Under the pieces are notes generated by a model. That model saw nothing but the letters and a program-made list of their open reading frames with translations, made no database searches and was not told the DNA's origin. Shown piece by piece: positions 53,681 through 63,899 of a stretch of 64,000 bases of DNA. A program made the translations under genes and the position numbers. Each line of letters starts with the position of its first letter. The first letter of the stretch is position 1. The DNA comes from Synechococcus sp. C9 (GTDB taxonomy: Bacteria > Cyanobacteriota > Cyanobacteriia > Gloeomargaritales > Gloeomargaritaceae), in assembly GCF_022984075.1 (NCBI RefSeq), contig NZ_JALAAD010000001.1, positions 972,455 through 1,036,454 of the forward strand. Direction: 5' to 3'.

Positions 53681-54328
53681 TCAATCCCGCCGTTCCGGCC
53701 ACAGGGGCAACAGCACCGCCCCCGCCAAAAACCCCGCCACATGGGCAAGATAGGCAATCCCCGGCATTCCCGGTTCCGTCGCCGCCGCCCGCAGGGTCTC
53801 AAAAACGATCCAGAATCCCAGATAGACCACCGCCGGAATACGAATCACCGTGATAAAAATTACCAAAATCAACAGGGTGTGAATCTGGGCGTGGGGAAAC
53901 CGCACGATATAGCCCCCCATCACCCCGGCAATCGCCCCGCTGGCACCGATCAGGGGTATGCCGGAATGAGCCGTAACCCCCGCTTGGACAAAGGCGGCCA
54001 CCGCCCCACACAGCAGGTAAAAGCATAAAAACGGCCCGCGTCCCAACACATCTTCCAAATTATTCCCAAACAGCCAGAGAAACCACATATTCCCCGCCAG
54101 ATGCCACAGCCCGCCGTGCAGAAATTGGGAACTCACCAGGGTAAACCACTCTCGGTCAAAATGGGTAAACAATTCCCGGGGAATCACCGCCCAGGTTTGG
54201 ATAAAGGGTTTTAATTCCGCCGCCTCCAATCCCACCTGGTAGAAAAAAACCACCACACATACCGTGATCAGCCCGTAGGTCATCACCGGGGTACGCCCGG
54301 TTGGGTTATCGTCGTAAAGGGGAAACAT
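53681..54328 (-). CDS. Rhomboid family intramembrane serine protease
   Basis: The 215-residue, six-helix protein has the catalytic Ser S130 in LIGASGAIAGVMGGYIV (GxSG) and the catalytic His H196 in AYLAHVAGFLAG. The oxyanion-region motif HGGLWHLAGNMWFLWLFGNN is complete. It cleaves transmembrane substrates. Targets unknown. The ATG at 54328 (MFPLYDDNPTGRTP) fits the family start. The start codon of the divergent methyltransferase lies only 10 bp away, so each promoter must overlap the other gene or be very compact. Confidence 0.9.
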   Translation of the reverse strand: MFPLYDDNPTGRTPVMTYGLITVCVVVFFYQVGLEAAELKPFIQTWAVIPRELFTHFDREWFTLVSSQFLHGGLWHLAGNMWFLWLFGNNLEDVLGRGPFLCFYLLCGAVAAFVQAGVTAHSGIPLIGASGAIAGVMGGYIVRFPHAQIHTLLILVIFITVIRIPAVVYLGFWIVFETLRAAATEPGMPGIAYLAHVAGFLAGAVLLPLWPERRD

Positions 54329-54338
54329 AGGAGTAACG

Positions 54339-55034
54339 GTGTCTGCCACGATTCGACCAGGGGAAGTATTTGCCCACGCCAGGGACTTTGACCAGGGCAT
54401 CCGCCGGTTGCTTCCCCATTATGACCAGCTTTTGACCGCCTTGAGTTGGTGTGTGCCCCCGGAGGCGCAGCGGGTGTTGGACTTGGGGTGCGGCACGGGT
54501 AATCTCAGCGCCCGTATCCTCGAACGGTTGCCCCAGGTGCAGATCATGGCGATGGACTATTCCCCGGCGATGATCCAGCAGGCACAGGGGAAATTACCCC
54601 CAGCGCAAACCACCTTCATCACCGCCGATTTTGGGGCGTGGGCGGTCAACCCCCAGGATTTTCCCCCCATTGAGCCGGTGGATGCCTGCGTGTCCTCCCT
54701 GGCGATTCACCACCTGAGCGATGCCATGAAGGGGCAGTTGTTCCGGCAGATTTTTGCCCACCTGCGCCCCGGCGGTTGTTTTTGGAATGCCGACCCGGTG
54801 TTGGCACCCCATCCCCACAGTGCCGCCCTGTACCAACGGGTGCGTCAGGAATGTACCCCCAGCGAACTCATCCCGGAACGGGGCATCGTACACACCTGCG
54901 GCACCTCCAGCCAAGACCAGTTGGCAACCCTGGCAACCCAATTGGAATTACTCAGAGCCGCCGGATTTGTGGGGGTGGATGGGGTCTGGCAATGGTTTGG
55001 CGTGGCAATCTTTGGTGGCTATGTACCCGTCTAA
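54339..55034 (+). CDS. Class I SAM-dependent methyltransferase
   Basis: The 231-residue enzyme has motif I VLDLGCGTGNLSARILERLP near residue 48, motif II-like IMAMDYSPAMIQQAQ, and the post-II segment DACVSSLAIHHLSDAMKGQL, as in UbiE/TehB-like small-molecule methyltransferases. Substrate cannot be deduced. The GTG start is supported by lack of later in-frame Met before motif I. It overlaps larB by 14 nt and so may be co-expressed with larB and pgi. Confidence 0.8.
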   Translation: MSATIRPGEVFAHARDFDQGIRRLLPHYDQLLTALSWCVPPEAQRVLDLGCGTGNLSARILERLPQVQIMAMDYSPAMIQQAQGKLPPAQTTFITADFGAWAVNPQDFPPIEPVDACVSSLAIHHLSDAMKGQLFRQIFAHLRPGGCFWNADPVLAPHPHSAALYQRVRQECTPSELIPERGIVHTCGTSSQDQLATLATQLELLRAAGFVGVDGVWQWFGVAIFGGYVPV

Positions 55035-55722
55035 TCTGGGGGATTTTGCCCATTTGGACTGGGATCGTGCCGCCCGCACCGGCATTCCTGAAGTGGTGTG
55101 GGGGTTGGGGAAAACGCCAGAACAAATTGCTACGATTTTACAGCAAATGTATGAACGCAATGGTCTAGCACTGGCAACCCGGATCAGCCCATCAGTGGCG
55201 CAGGTCATTCAAGGTCAAATTCACAACCAATTAAGTAACAGTCCTCTGACCTATGACTCCCTGGGGGAAACCCTGGTGCTGGGTACGCCAACAGTACGCC
55301 ATGCGGGGTTGGTGGGGGTGATTACGGCGGGGACGGCGGATCAAAAGGTGGCGCAGGAAGCCCTGGTCACCCTGCACTATCTGGGGTTTCAGAGCCAGTC
55401 CTTTCGGGATGTGGGGGTGGCGGGAATACAGCGGTTGCTCCAGCGGTGGGCGGAGATACAGCCCTGCGATGTGCTAATTGTGGTGGCGGGGATGGAGGGG
55501 GCACTGCCTTCGGTGGTGGCGGGGTTAAGTTCGGTGCCGGTGATTGGCGTGCCGACCAGTATTGGCTACGGGGCGCAGTGGCAGGGATTAGCACCTCTAT
55601 TAACCATGCTGAATAGCTGTGCGCCGGGGCTGGCGGTGGTGAACATTGACAATGGGTTTGGGGCGGCAGTCCTGGCGGGGAAAATTCTGCGTTTGCTGGC
55701 TCGGCGGGGGGAGGGATGTTAA
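55021..55722 (+). CDS. larB: Nickel-pincer cofactor synthesis protein LarB
   Basis: The 233-residue protein is related to PurE (AIR carboxylase). The C-terminal half has [20 protein letters not shown] with [33 protein letters not shown] and [20 protein letters not shown]. These match LarB, which carboxylates and hydrolyses nicotinic acid adenine dinucleotide in pincer-cofactor synthesis for lactate racemase-like enzymes. LarC, LarE and LarA are not in the window. The ATG at 55021 overlaps the methyltransferase end. Confidence 0.88.
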   Translation: MYPSNLGDFAHLDWDRAARTGIPEVVWGLGKTPEQIATILQQMYERNGLALATRISPSVAQVIQGQIHNQLSNSPLTYDSLGETLVLGTPTVRHAGLVGVITAGTADQKVAQEALVTLHYLGFQSQSFRDVGVAGIQRLLQRWAEIQPCDVLIVVAGMEGALPSVVAGLSSVPVIGVPTSIGYGAQWQGLAPLLTMLNSCAPGLAVVNIDNGFGAAVLAGKILRLLARRGEGC

Positions 55723-55768
55723 GATGAAGCCGCCTGGGTTGCTTGCTGAATTACTTGGGGGAAGGAAC

Positions 55769-57358
55769 ATGGCACCGACACTCTGGCAACGGTATCAGGA
55801 CTGGTTGTATTACCACAGCGGTTTGGAACTGTATCTGGATGTGAGCCGGGTGGACAGTTTGACGCAGGAACTATATCAAGAACTCCAGCCGCAGTTCATC
55901 CGGGCGTTTCAGGATATGGCGGCTTTAGAAAGCGGTAGCATTGCCAACCCGGACGAGCAACGCATGGTGGGGCACTATTGGTTGCGGGACCCGGATTTAG
56001 CCCCCACCCCAGAAATTCAGCGGGACATTCGGGAGTCCATTGACCGAGTGGAGCAGTTTGCCCAGCAGGTGCATCGGGGGGAAATCAGGGCAGGGAACGG
56101 GGAACCCTTTACGGATGTGGTTTCTGTGGGCATTGGCGGTTCAGCCCTTGGTCCTCAGTTTGTGGCGCAGGCGTTGGCTCCCGTTCAGCCACCCTTGGGA
56201 ATTCATTTTATTGACAATACCGATCCCGCAGGCATTGACCGGCTGGTGGCAACCTTGGGGAACCGTTTACGCACCAGTGTAATTTTGGTCACGTCCAAAT
56301 CCGGCGGCACCCCCGAACCCCGCAACGGCATGTGGGAATTACAGCGGGTCTTTCGCCAGCGGGAATGGCTGTTTGCGCCCCAGGCGGTGGCGGTGACCAT
56401 GCCCGGCAGTGATTTGGATCAAACCGCCCAACAGGAGCGGTGGCTGGCCCGTTTTCCCATGTTTGACTGGGTGGGGGGGCGCACCTCGGAATTGGCGACG
56501 GTGGGGCTGGTACCGGCGGCTCTGCAGGGGATTCCCATCCGGGAGATGTTGCGGGGGGCACGGGAAATGGATCAGGCGACCCGCATCGCTGAAGTACGGC
56601 AAAATCCGGCGGCACTCCTCGCCTTGGCTTGGTATGCGGCGGGGCAGGGACAGGGGCGCAAAGACATGGTGATCCTGCCCTACAAGGACAGCCTGAGTTT
56701 GCTCAGCCGCTATCTGCAACAGTTGGTGATGGAATCCCTGGGCAAGGAAAAGGATTTGGATGGCAAGGTGGTGAATCAGGGCATTGCCGTCTATGGCAAC
56801 AAGGGTTCCACCGACCAACACGCCTATGTGCAACAGTTGCGGGAGGGGTTGAATAACTTTTTTGCCACCTTTATCGAAGTACTCAAGGATCGAGATGGTG
56901 GGGACTGGGAAATCGAACCGGGGATCACCACCGGGGATTACCTCTCCGGCTTTTTGCAGGGCACCCGGCAAGCCTTGTACGAAAACGGTCGGGAATCCAT
57001 TACCATCACCCTGCGGGAAGTCACCCCCAAAACCGTAGCCGCCTTGATTGCCCTGTACGAACGGGCGGTGGGTTTGTATGCTTCGTTAATCAATATCAAT
57101 GCCTACCATCAGCCGGGGGTCGAAGCGGGGAAAAAAGCCGCCAGTGCCATCTTGCAACTGCAACGCCAATTGCTGAAAACCCTACGGGAGCATCCCCACG
57201 GGTTAACTTTAGAAGAAATAGCACAACAGGTACAGGCACCAGCGGAAGTGGAAACGATTTACAAAATTTTGCGCCATCTCGAAGCCAACCAGCGGGGGGT
57301 GGAATTTATCGGTGAAAAGCATAAACTCGCTGGATTGATGGTGCGCCCCCAGGGGTAA
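55769..57358 (+). CDS. pgi: Glucose-6-phosphate isomerase
   Basis: The 529-residue enzyme interconverts glucose-6-P and fructose-6-P, linking glycogen (glgC is in this window) with glycolysis and the Calvin cycle. The sugar-phosphate loop is [19 protein letters not shown] with [34 protein letters not shown] contains active-site residues. The ATG at 55769 has a strong SD (GGGGGAAGGAAC) and gives [20 protein letters not shown], the cyanobacterial start. An ATG at 55724 would add 15 residues. It follows larB by 46 nt. Confidence 0.95.
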   Translation: MAPTLWQRYQDWLYYHSGLELYLDVSRVDSLTQELYQELQPQFIRAFQDMAALESGSIANPDEQRMVGHYWLRDPDLAPTPEIQRDIRESIDRVEQFAQQVHRGEIRAGNGEPFTDVVSVGIGGSALGPQFVAQALAPVQPPLGIHFIDNTDPAGIDRLVATLGNRLRTSVILVTSKSGGTPEPRNGMWELQRVFRQREWLFAPQAVAVTMPGSDLDQTAQQERWLARFPMFDWVGGRTSELATVGLVPAALQGIPIREMLRGAREMDQATRIAEVRQNPAALLALAWYAAGQGQGRKDMVILPYKDSLSLLSRYLQQLVMESLGKEKDLDGKVVNQGIAVYGNKGSTDQHAYVQQLREGLNNFFATFIEVLKDRDGGDWEIEPGITTGDYLSGFLQGTRQALYENGRESITITLREVTPKTVAALIALYERAVGLYASLININAYHQPGVEAGKKAASAILQLQRQLLKTLREHPHGLTLEEIAQQVQAPAEVETIYKILRHLEANQRGVEFIGEKHKLAGLMVRPQG

Positions 57359-57386
57359 AGGACTATTTCCAGTTGCGGTTGGGGGT

Positions 57387-57648
57387 AGGGCATCTCTAAA
57401 AAATAGGTCGCAGGGGCACCACCCCCGTTCTTGGTTCTGGAGAATTTCTGTATGCCTACGGCACGCAAGCTAATGCAAATCAAGTAGGATTGCTAAATCT
57501 GCCACTGGCGATAATAAATACAGTCTATTTGTCAATTAAAGGATGCAAAAAGCCTTGATTATTCTAAAATTTCAGCATGATTGACCTACGGTAAGTGGGG
57601 TTCAACTGTATCCCATAACTACTTAAAAGACTGTAAATAGAGGTGCCG
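57387..57648. repeat. Composite repeat: family A interrupted by family B right arm
   Basis: An A-type left end (AGGGCATCTCTAAAAAATAG) leads into the core GGTCGCAGGGGCACCACCCC. A B-type right arm follows (GTATGCCTACGGCACGCAAG ... AAGTAGGATTGCT) to about 57495. A-type sequence (CTGCCACTGGCGATAATAAA) then resumes and ends AATAGAGGTGCC. It nearly fills the 307-nt spacer 57359-57665. Confidence 0.65.
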
Positions 57649-57665
57649 TTAATTAAAAATGCCCG

Positions 57666-58217
57666 TTATTTATCCCCACAACCCAGGTGAGGGCTAGTGA
57701 TTCGCTGTACCTGCACCCGTAATTCAGGCATGAGGGTAGCCACCTGCGCCCGGTGATAATTGTGACCATTAATGCGTACATTGGGGGCGGTTTTGCAGGC
57801 TTTCTGGCAACCACTCCCTTCCACAAAAACCCATTCTTCCCAACCCTGCGCGCGCACCATTTCGCTAAGTTCTTGCAATAATTGCACTCCCCCCTGCTTG
57901 CGGCAATTGCCCTTTTGGCAGACCTCGACCCGACAAGGCGGATGGGTGGCGGCCATGCTTTGGGCGAGGGTGGGCGGGGAAACCAGGGACTCCGTACCGG
58001 AAAACAAAATAATATCCGTAGCTTGCCAACTGTGGTCATGCCAACGTACTGCCACTTTTACGCCCATCCCCACCACCAATTCCCGCATTAGCCCCGCCCG
58101 CATATACTTGGGCAATTTCACCTGATACTCCTGGGCCCCATCCTGGATGCGGATAAACTTGAGCTTGCCCTTGCTCGAAGGCCAAAACCCCACAAACACG
58201 CCGGTGAAAATTTCCAT
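57666..58217 (-). CDS. Thioredoxin-like [2Fe-2S] ferredoxin with N-terminal beta domain
   Basis: In this 183-residue protein the N-terminal about 80 residues form a beta-rich domain (FTGVFVGFWPSSKGKLKFIR, VKVAVRWHDHSWQATDIILF) of unknown role. The C-terminal about 95 residues carry VEVCQKGNCRKQGGVQLLQE and FVEGSGCQKACKTAPNVRIN, the four cysteines of thioredoxin-like (NuoE-type or Azotobacter FeSII-type) [2Fe-2S] proteins. The ATG at 58217 was chosen over one six codons upstream. Such proteins are common in cyanobacteria. The electron partner is unknown. Confidence 0.82.
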   Translation of the reverse strand: MEIFTGVFVGFWPSSKGKLKFIRIQDGAQEYQVKLPKYMRAGLMRELVVGMGVKVAVRWHDHSWQATDIILFSGTESLVSPPTLAQSMAATHPPCRVEVCQKGNCRKQGGVQLLQELSEMVRAQGWEEWVFVEGSGCQKACKTAPNVRINGHNYHRAQVATLMPELRVQVQRITSPHLGCGDK

Positions 58218-58334
58218 AATGATATTTATGTGCAATAAACTTACCTTTAGTATAGGGGCAGATGACCCGGGGTCACAAGGGGATCACCAGGATGGTTTAC
58301 CCTGGGAAACGCCGGGATACGCGACGCCGCTGGG

Positions 58335-58997
58335 ATGGCAAAAATTCAGGTAATTCAGGCGGGATCGGTGCCCTATCCCCACGCCTGGGCATGGCAAAAG
58401 GAACAGGTGCAGGAACGGTTGGATCACCCGGAACTCCCGGATGTATTGGCATTATTAGAACATGAGCCGGTCTATACCCTGGGGCAGGGGGCATCTTTAG
58501 ATTTTCTGCATTTTTCCATCGGTAGGATTGGCATTCCCGTCTATCGCACGGAACGGGGCGGGGAAGTGACCTATCATGGGCCGGGGCAGGTGGTGGGCTA
58601 TCCGATTTTGCGCCTGAAAAATTACGGGTTGGATGTGCATCAGTATCTGCGTGCTTTAGAGCAAATTATTATCAATGTCCTGGAAAAATATGGTATTCCT
58701 GGGGAACGGAAACCCGGCTATACCGGGGTATGGGTGGGGGACCAAAAGGTGGCGGCGCTGGGCATCAAGGTACGGCGGGGGGTGACGATGCACGGGTTTG
58801 CCCTGAATGTGTGTACGGATTTAAGGGCTTTTGAGCGGATTGTGCCCTGTGGGATTCGGGGCTATGGGGTGGGAAATGTGGCGCAATTTTGCCCCGATAT
58901 TGACCTGGCAGGGGTGTGCGAGGGTTTGATCCAGAGCTTTGGGGCAGTTTTGGGCGCAGACATGGAGCAGGGGGGCCCAATTTCGATAAGATGCTAA
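58335..58997 (+). CDS. lipB: Octanoyltransferase (lipoyl synthesis)
   Basis: The 220-residue enzyme transfers octanoyl from acyl carrier protein to lipoyl domains. Signature segments are [20 protein letters not shown] near residue 75, the catalytic Lys in [20 protein letters not shown] and the acyl-intermediate Cys in [11 protein letters not shown]. acpP, whose product is the donor protein, lies 22 nt downstream on the same strand, so the two may share a transcript. The ATG at 58335 fits the family start. Confidence 0.94.
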   Translation: MAKIQVIQAGSVPYPHAWAWQKEQVQERLDHPELPDVLALLEHEPVYTLGQGASLDFLHFSIGRIGIPVYRTERGGEVTYHGPGQVVGYPILRLKNYGLDVHQYLRALEQIIINVLEKYGIPGERKPGYTGVWVGDQKVAALGIKVRRGVTMHGFALNVCTDLRAFERIVPCGIRGYGVGNVAQFCPDIDLAGVCEGLIQSFGAVLGADMEQGGPISIRC

Positions 58998-59019
58998 GGA
59001 TACCCAATGGAGTTGTGGC

Positions 59020-59268
59020 ATGGATAAGCAGGAAATTCTCACTGAAGTCCAAAAAATTGTGGCGGACACCCTGGATGTGGAATTGGAAAAGGTGACTCCA
59101 GAGGCGAGTTTTGCCAATGATTTGGGGGCGGATTCCCTGGCGACGGTGGACTTGGTGATGAAGTTGGAAGAGTCCTTTGATATTGAAATCCCCGACAGTG
59201 CCGCCGAGCAGATCACGACGGTACAACAGGCGGTGGACTATATTGCCCAACAGAAGGTAGCGGCGTAG
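59020..59268 (+). CDS. acpP: Acyl carrier protein
   Basis: The 82-residue acidic protein carries growing acyl chains on a 4'-phosphopantetheine attached to S39 in [20 protein letters not shown]. The length and helix pattern are standard for bacterial type II fatty-acid synthesis. The usual DSLDTVEL is DSLATVDL here, a mild variation. It is four bases upstream of fabF, the common acpP-fabF operon. Confidence 0.97.
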   Translation: MDKQEILTEVQKIVADTLDVELEKVTPEASFANDLGADSLATVDLVMKLEESFDIEIPDSAAEQITTVQQAVDYIAQQKVAA

Positions 59269-59272
59269 GTTC

Positions 59273-60520
59273 ATGACGAGTCGGGAGCGGGTGGTCGTCA
59301 CGGGGCTGGGGGCAATTACACCCCTGGGGAATACGGTGGCGGACTATTGGGCGGGTCTGCTGGCGGGTCGCAGTGGCATTGGCCCGGTGACCTTGTTTGA
59401 TGCCTCCCAACAGGACTGCCGGATTGCCGGGGAGGTGAAAGATTTTGACCCCTGTGCCTATCTGGAGCGGCGGGATGCGAAACGGATGGATCGTTTTGCC
59501 CAGTTTGGGGTGTGTGCCAGTTTGCAAGCCCTCCAGGATGCGGGGCTGACCATCACGGCGGCGAATGCCTGTCAGGTGGGGGTGGTGCTGGGGACGGGTG
59601 TCGGGGGTCTGCGGATTATGGAGGAGCAGGAGCAGGTATTGCTGACCAAAGGGCCCGGTCGCTGTAGCCCCTTTACCGTGCCGATGATGATTTGTAATAT
59701 GGCCGCCGGGTTGACCGCCATTCACACGGGTGCCAAGGGCCCCAATTCCTGTCCCGTGACCGCCTGTGCCGCCGGTGCCAACGCCATTGGGGATGCCCTG
59801 CGTCTGTTGCAACAGGGGTATGTGCAGGCGATGATTTGTGGGGGCACGGAGGGTGCCATTACCCCCCTGGGGATGGCCGCTTTTGCCGCCTGTAAAGCCA
59901 TTTCCCTGCGGAATGAGGAACCGACCCGGGCTTCCCGTCCCTTTGACCGTGACCGGGATGGGTTTGTGCTGGGGGAGGGGGCGGGGGTCTTGATTTTGGA
60001 AACCCTCAGCCATGCCCAACGGCGGGGTGCCCGGATTTATGCGGAATTGGTGGGGTATGGTTCCACCTGTGATGCTTACCATATCACTGCCCCCACGCCG
60101 GACGGGGAGGGAGCGATCCGGGCGATTGAATTGGCTCTCAAGGATGGGCATCTCCGCCCTGACCAGGTGAATTATATCAACGCCCACGGCACCAGCACCC
60201 CCGCCAACGATGTGACGGAAACCAAAGCGATCAAAAAAGCCCTGGGGGACCACGCCTACCGGGTTGCCGTGAGTTCCACCAAATCCATGACCGGTCATTT
60301 GTTAGGGGGTTCGGGGGGGATTGAAGCGGTGGCGACGGTGTTGGCGGTCTATCACGACCAGGTGCCGCCGACGATTAACCTTGACCATCCCGACCCGGAA
60401 TGTGACCTGGATTATGTGCCCCATCAGGCTCGTAACCTACCTGTGGAGGTGGCGTTGTCCAATTCCTTTGGTTTTGGGGGTCACAATGTCACCCTAGCGT
60501 TTCGGAAATTTCGCACTTAG
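59273..60520 (+). CDS. fabF: 3-oxoacyl-[acyl-carrier-protein] synthase II
   Basis: The 415-residue elongating condensing enzyme begins RERVVVTGLGAITPLGNTVA. The nucleophile is C165 in SCPVTACAAGANAIGDALRL. The two catalytic histidines are in NYINAHGTSTPANDVTETKA and KSMTGHLLGGSGGIEAV. It extends acyl-ACP with malonyl-ACP and helps set temperature-dependent fatty-acid chain length. It follows acpP by 4 nt and precedes a NUDIX gene by 1 nt. Confidence 0.97.
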   Translation: MTSRERVVVTGLGAITPLGNTVADYWAGLLAGRSGIGPVTLFDASQQDCRIAGEVKDFDPCAYLERRDAKRMDRFAQFGVCASLQALQDAGLTITAANACQVGVVLGTGVGGLRIMEEQEQVLLTKGPGRCSPFTVPMMICNMAAGLTAIHTGAKGPNSCPVTACAAGANAIGDALRLLQQGYVQAMICGGTEGAITPLGMAAFAACKAISLRNEEPTRASRPFDRDRDGFVLGEGAGVLILETLSHAQRRGARIYAELVGYGSTCDAYHITAPTPDGEGAIRAIELALKDGHLRPDQVNYINAHGTSTPANDVTETKAIKKALGDHAYRVAVSSTKSMTGHLLGGSGGIEAVATVLAVYHDQVPPTINLDHPDPECDLDYVPHQARNLPVEVALSNSFGFGGHNVTLAFRKFRT

Positions 60521-60521
60521 T

Positions 60522-60956
60522 ATGGGCTGGAGCGAGCGGATTCGGGTGCTGGCTTTGGGGTTAATCCAACGGGACAACCGGGTGTTTTTGTCCCAAGGTT
60601 ATGACCCGGCTCGCCAACTCACTTTTTACCGAGCGTTGGGGGGTGGGGTGGAGTTTGGGGAACCCAGTGCCCGTGCCCTAGAGCGGGAATTTTGGGAAGA
60701 ATTGCAGGCGGAACTGCGGGATATTGAATATCTGGGTTGTTTGGAGAATATTTTTACCTACAATGGCAAGCCGGGGCATGAAATTATCCAGCTTTATCGC
60801 TGTGGTTTTGTTGACCCGAAATTTTATGAATGTGAATCCCTGCAATTCCAGGAGGGGGAACGGACTAAAATCGCCCGTTGGGTGGCTATAGAACCCCTAT
60901 TAAATGGGGAATTGATCCTTTATCCAGAGGGATTTAGCCAGTATTTAACCCGCTGA
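60522..60956 (+). CDS. NUDIX hydrolase
   Basis: The 144-residue protein has a Nudix box GGVEFGEPSARALEREFWEE followed by LQAEL, at about 46-71. The REFWEE catalytic glutamates are intact, but the Gly of the consensus EExGU is replaced by Gln/Ala. The preceding YRALGGG is family-like. Substrate unknown. The ATG is 1 nt after the fabF stop, so it is translated from the same mRNA. The coupling of a nucleotide-cleaning enzyme to fatty-acid genes is unexplained. Confidence 0.85.
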   Translation: MGWSERIRVLALGLIQRDNRVFLSQGYDPARQLTFYRALGGGVEFGEPSARALEREFWEELQAELRDIEYLGCLENIFTYNGKPGHEIIQLYRCGFVDPKFYECESLQFQEGERTKIARWVAIEPLLNGELILYPEGFSQYLTR

Positions 60957-60984
60957 TTGACCAAAAATTCTGGTTGGAATAATA

Positions 60985-61303
60985 AGGGAACCTCTGTTTA
61001 TTTGAACCAACCATAAATCCCCTTGTGGGAATGCCTATATTACCCAGAACCAAATACGGGGGCGGTACCCCTGCGACCCCTGTTCTCAATTCATTTAGGT
61101 TTACTGTAGCAATCTTACTTGCTTGATTAACAACGAAGAGAAATTCCCCAAAGCCAAATACGGGGGCGGTGCCCCTGCGACCCCTGCTCTCAATTCATTT
61201 AGGTTTACTGTAGCAATCTTACTTGCTTGATTAACAACGAAGAGAAATTCCCCAAAGCCAAATACGGGGGCGGCGCCCCTGCGACCTATTTTTAGAAGTG
61301 CCC
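60985..61303. repeat. Composite repeat with a 104-bp tandem duplication
   Basis: The bounds are AGGGAACCTCTGTTTATTTG and TTTTTAGAAGTGCCCT (family A ends). Inside, a 104-bp unit starting TGTTCTCAATTCATTTAGGT and ending with the core GGGGGCGGTGCCCCTGCGAC occurs twice in tandem (61081 and 61185). Each copy includes the B-like CTGTAGCAATCTTACTTGCT. No gene occupies 60957-61352. Confidence 0.75.
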
Positions 61304-61323
61304 TATATTTTTAAGTTTTGTAT

Positions 61324-61349
61324 AAAAAACTCCCGACCTGCGGTTTTTT
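61324..61349 (-). terminator. Possible terminator of purA
   Basis: On the minus strand, just past the purA stop, six As, CCG-CAGGT-CGG, GAG and six Ts form an A-tract/U-tract hairpin with a weak 3-bp inner stem. Its position 4-30 nt downstream of purA supports termination. The short stem lowers confidence. Confidence 0.4.
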
Positions 61350-61352
61350 GGC

Positions 61353-62681
<1,329 letters not shown>

Positions 62682-62727
62682 TCAAGAAACCACAAGCTTC
62701 TGATTGTAACATAGGGGTTGCTCCCAA

Positions 62728-63567
62728 TCAAGAATTGCCCTTGAAGTCCTTGAGGTTAAATAAAAAGGGTACGCCGGTGGTATTGCCGCCCCCCATGACT
62801 AAAACTTGGGGCATTTGGGCACCCCCGGATTTCCAGGCTTCGATGGCTTCTTTTTGCAGTACCAATTCCCCCCCTTGGGCCCGCAGGGTTTCGGCGAGCA
62901 ACCGCTGGGCTTCCGCTTTCCCCCGGGCCCGGTTAACTTCCGCCTGGGCTTCCTGTTCCGCCGCTTGGGCCACATACACCGCCCGTTGGGCCTGCTGTTC
63001 GGCGATTTGTTTTTCTTCCACCGCCCGGGCAAATTCCGGTGAGAAATTCAAATCCACCACACTCGTATCCAGGACGATGATGCCGTATTTTTCCAAGCGA
63101 CTTTGCAGGGCACTATCAAAATCATTTTTGAGCAATTCCCGCTGGGTAATGGATTCCTCGGCGGTGCGGCGGGCGGCGGCCACCTTGAAGGATTCCTGGG
63201 TCTGGGGGGCAATGATTTTCGCCACGATATTGGCTAGGGAACCCTGGGTACGGCGAATTTCCACCACCCGTTGGGGGTCGAGCCGGAAGTTGATGGCAAA
63301 TCGCCCGGTCAGGTCCTGTAAATCCTTGGTGGCACTTTGCGCCGGGACTTCAAATTTTTGCACCGTCACATCATAGACATCCACCTGGGAAATCAAGGGG
63401 GGTTTGAGGTGTATCCCCTCCAAAAGTGCCCCGTCCTGGGATTTGCCCAAAATACTCAGCACTCCCGCTTCCCCGGGGTTGATGATCACATAGGAACTCA
63501 ACCCCAGAAACAAAACTAGGGCGAGAATCACACCACTGAATAAGTTAGATACATTTGGGGTTTTCAC
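62728..63567 (-). CDS. Prohibitin/SPFH-domain membrane protein
   Basis: In this 279-residue protein one N-terminal helix (about 11-30) anchors an SPFH domain (YVIINPGEAGVLSILGKSQD, GIHLKPPLISQVDVYDVTV, IVLDTSVVDLNFSPEFARAV). A coiled-coil region rich in Ala/Glu follows (about 175-245, EKQIAEQQAQRAVYVAQAAE). It matches bacterial prohibitin homologues of cyanobacteria. These form membrane ring assemblies and regulate FtsH proteases in other systems, the latter inferred here. The start codon is GTG. It lies upstream of purA on the same strand. Confidence 0.9.
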   Translation of the reverse strand: MKTPNVSNLFSGVILALVLFLGLSSYVIINPGEAGVLSILGKSQDGALLEGIHLKPPLISQVDVYDVTVQKFEVPAQSATKDLQDLTGRFAINFRLDPQRVVEIRRTQGSLANIVAKIIAPQTQESFKVAAARRTAEESITQRELLKNDFDSALQSRLEKYGIIVLDTSVVDLNFSPEFARAVEEKQIAEQQAQRAVYVAQAAEQEAQAEVNRARGKAEAQRLLAETLRAQGGELVLQKEAIEAWKSGGAQMPQVLVMGGGNTTGVPFLFNLKDFKGNS

Positions 63568-63899
63568 GGGGCAATCCCTCCGCAGATGACGCTCCTATTA
63601 TTCCCCACCGGGAGCAGGTCAGGCAACCTGTACTGCATTTGACCCGTCGCTTGGGTCACAAACCCATAGGGTTATGTGCAGATAGAACCACTCTCAAATC
63701 AGGGCACCTCTGTTGAGGAAAAAGCAGGGGTACTGTAGATACTTGCTTCGTATTTTTTTTATTAAGATGCCTGGGGTTTATTGATTTTTATAGATACTAT
63801 GCCAATATGATTGAAAACCGACCGAATATGGGGCGAAAATTCACAAATACCTCAGTTATGATGATAAAATACCATGCGACTGTTCCTCACTGACCCCCT
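63568..63899. other. 332-nt spacer, one decayed A-type end
   Basis: AGGGCACCTCTGTTGAGGAA at 63701 is a lone family A left end with no clear partner. The remaining sequence is AT-rich (TATTTTTTTTATTAAGATGC) and shows no gene. It must contain the divergent promoters of the prohibitin-like gene and the helicase, which I cannot place with confidence. Confidence 0.45.

Noticed and set aside
54754-55020. Open frame upstream of larB
   Set aside because: It is a shadow inside the methyltransferase gene. LarB homology starts at the ATG at 55021.
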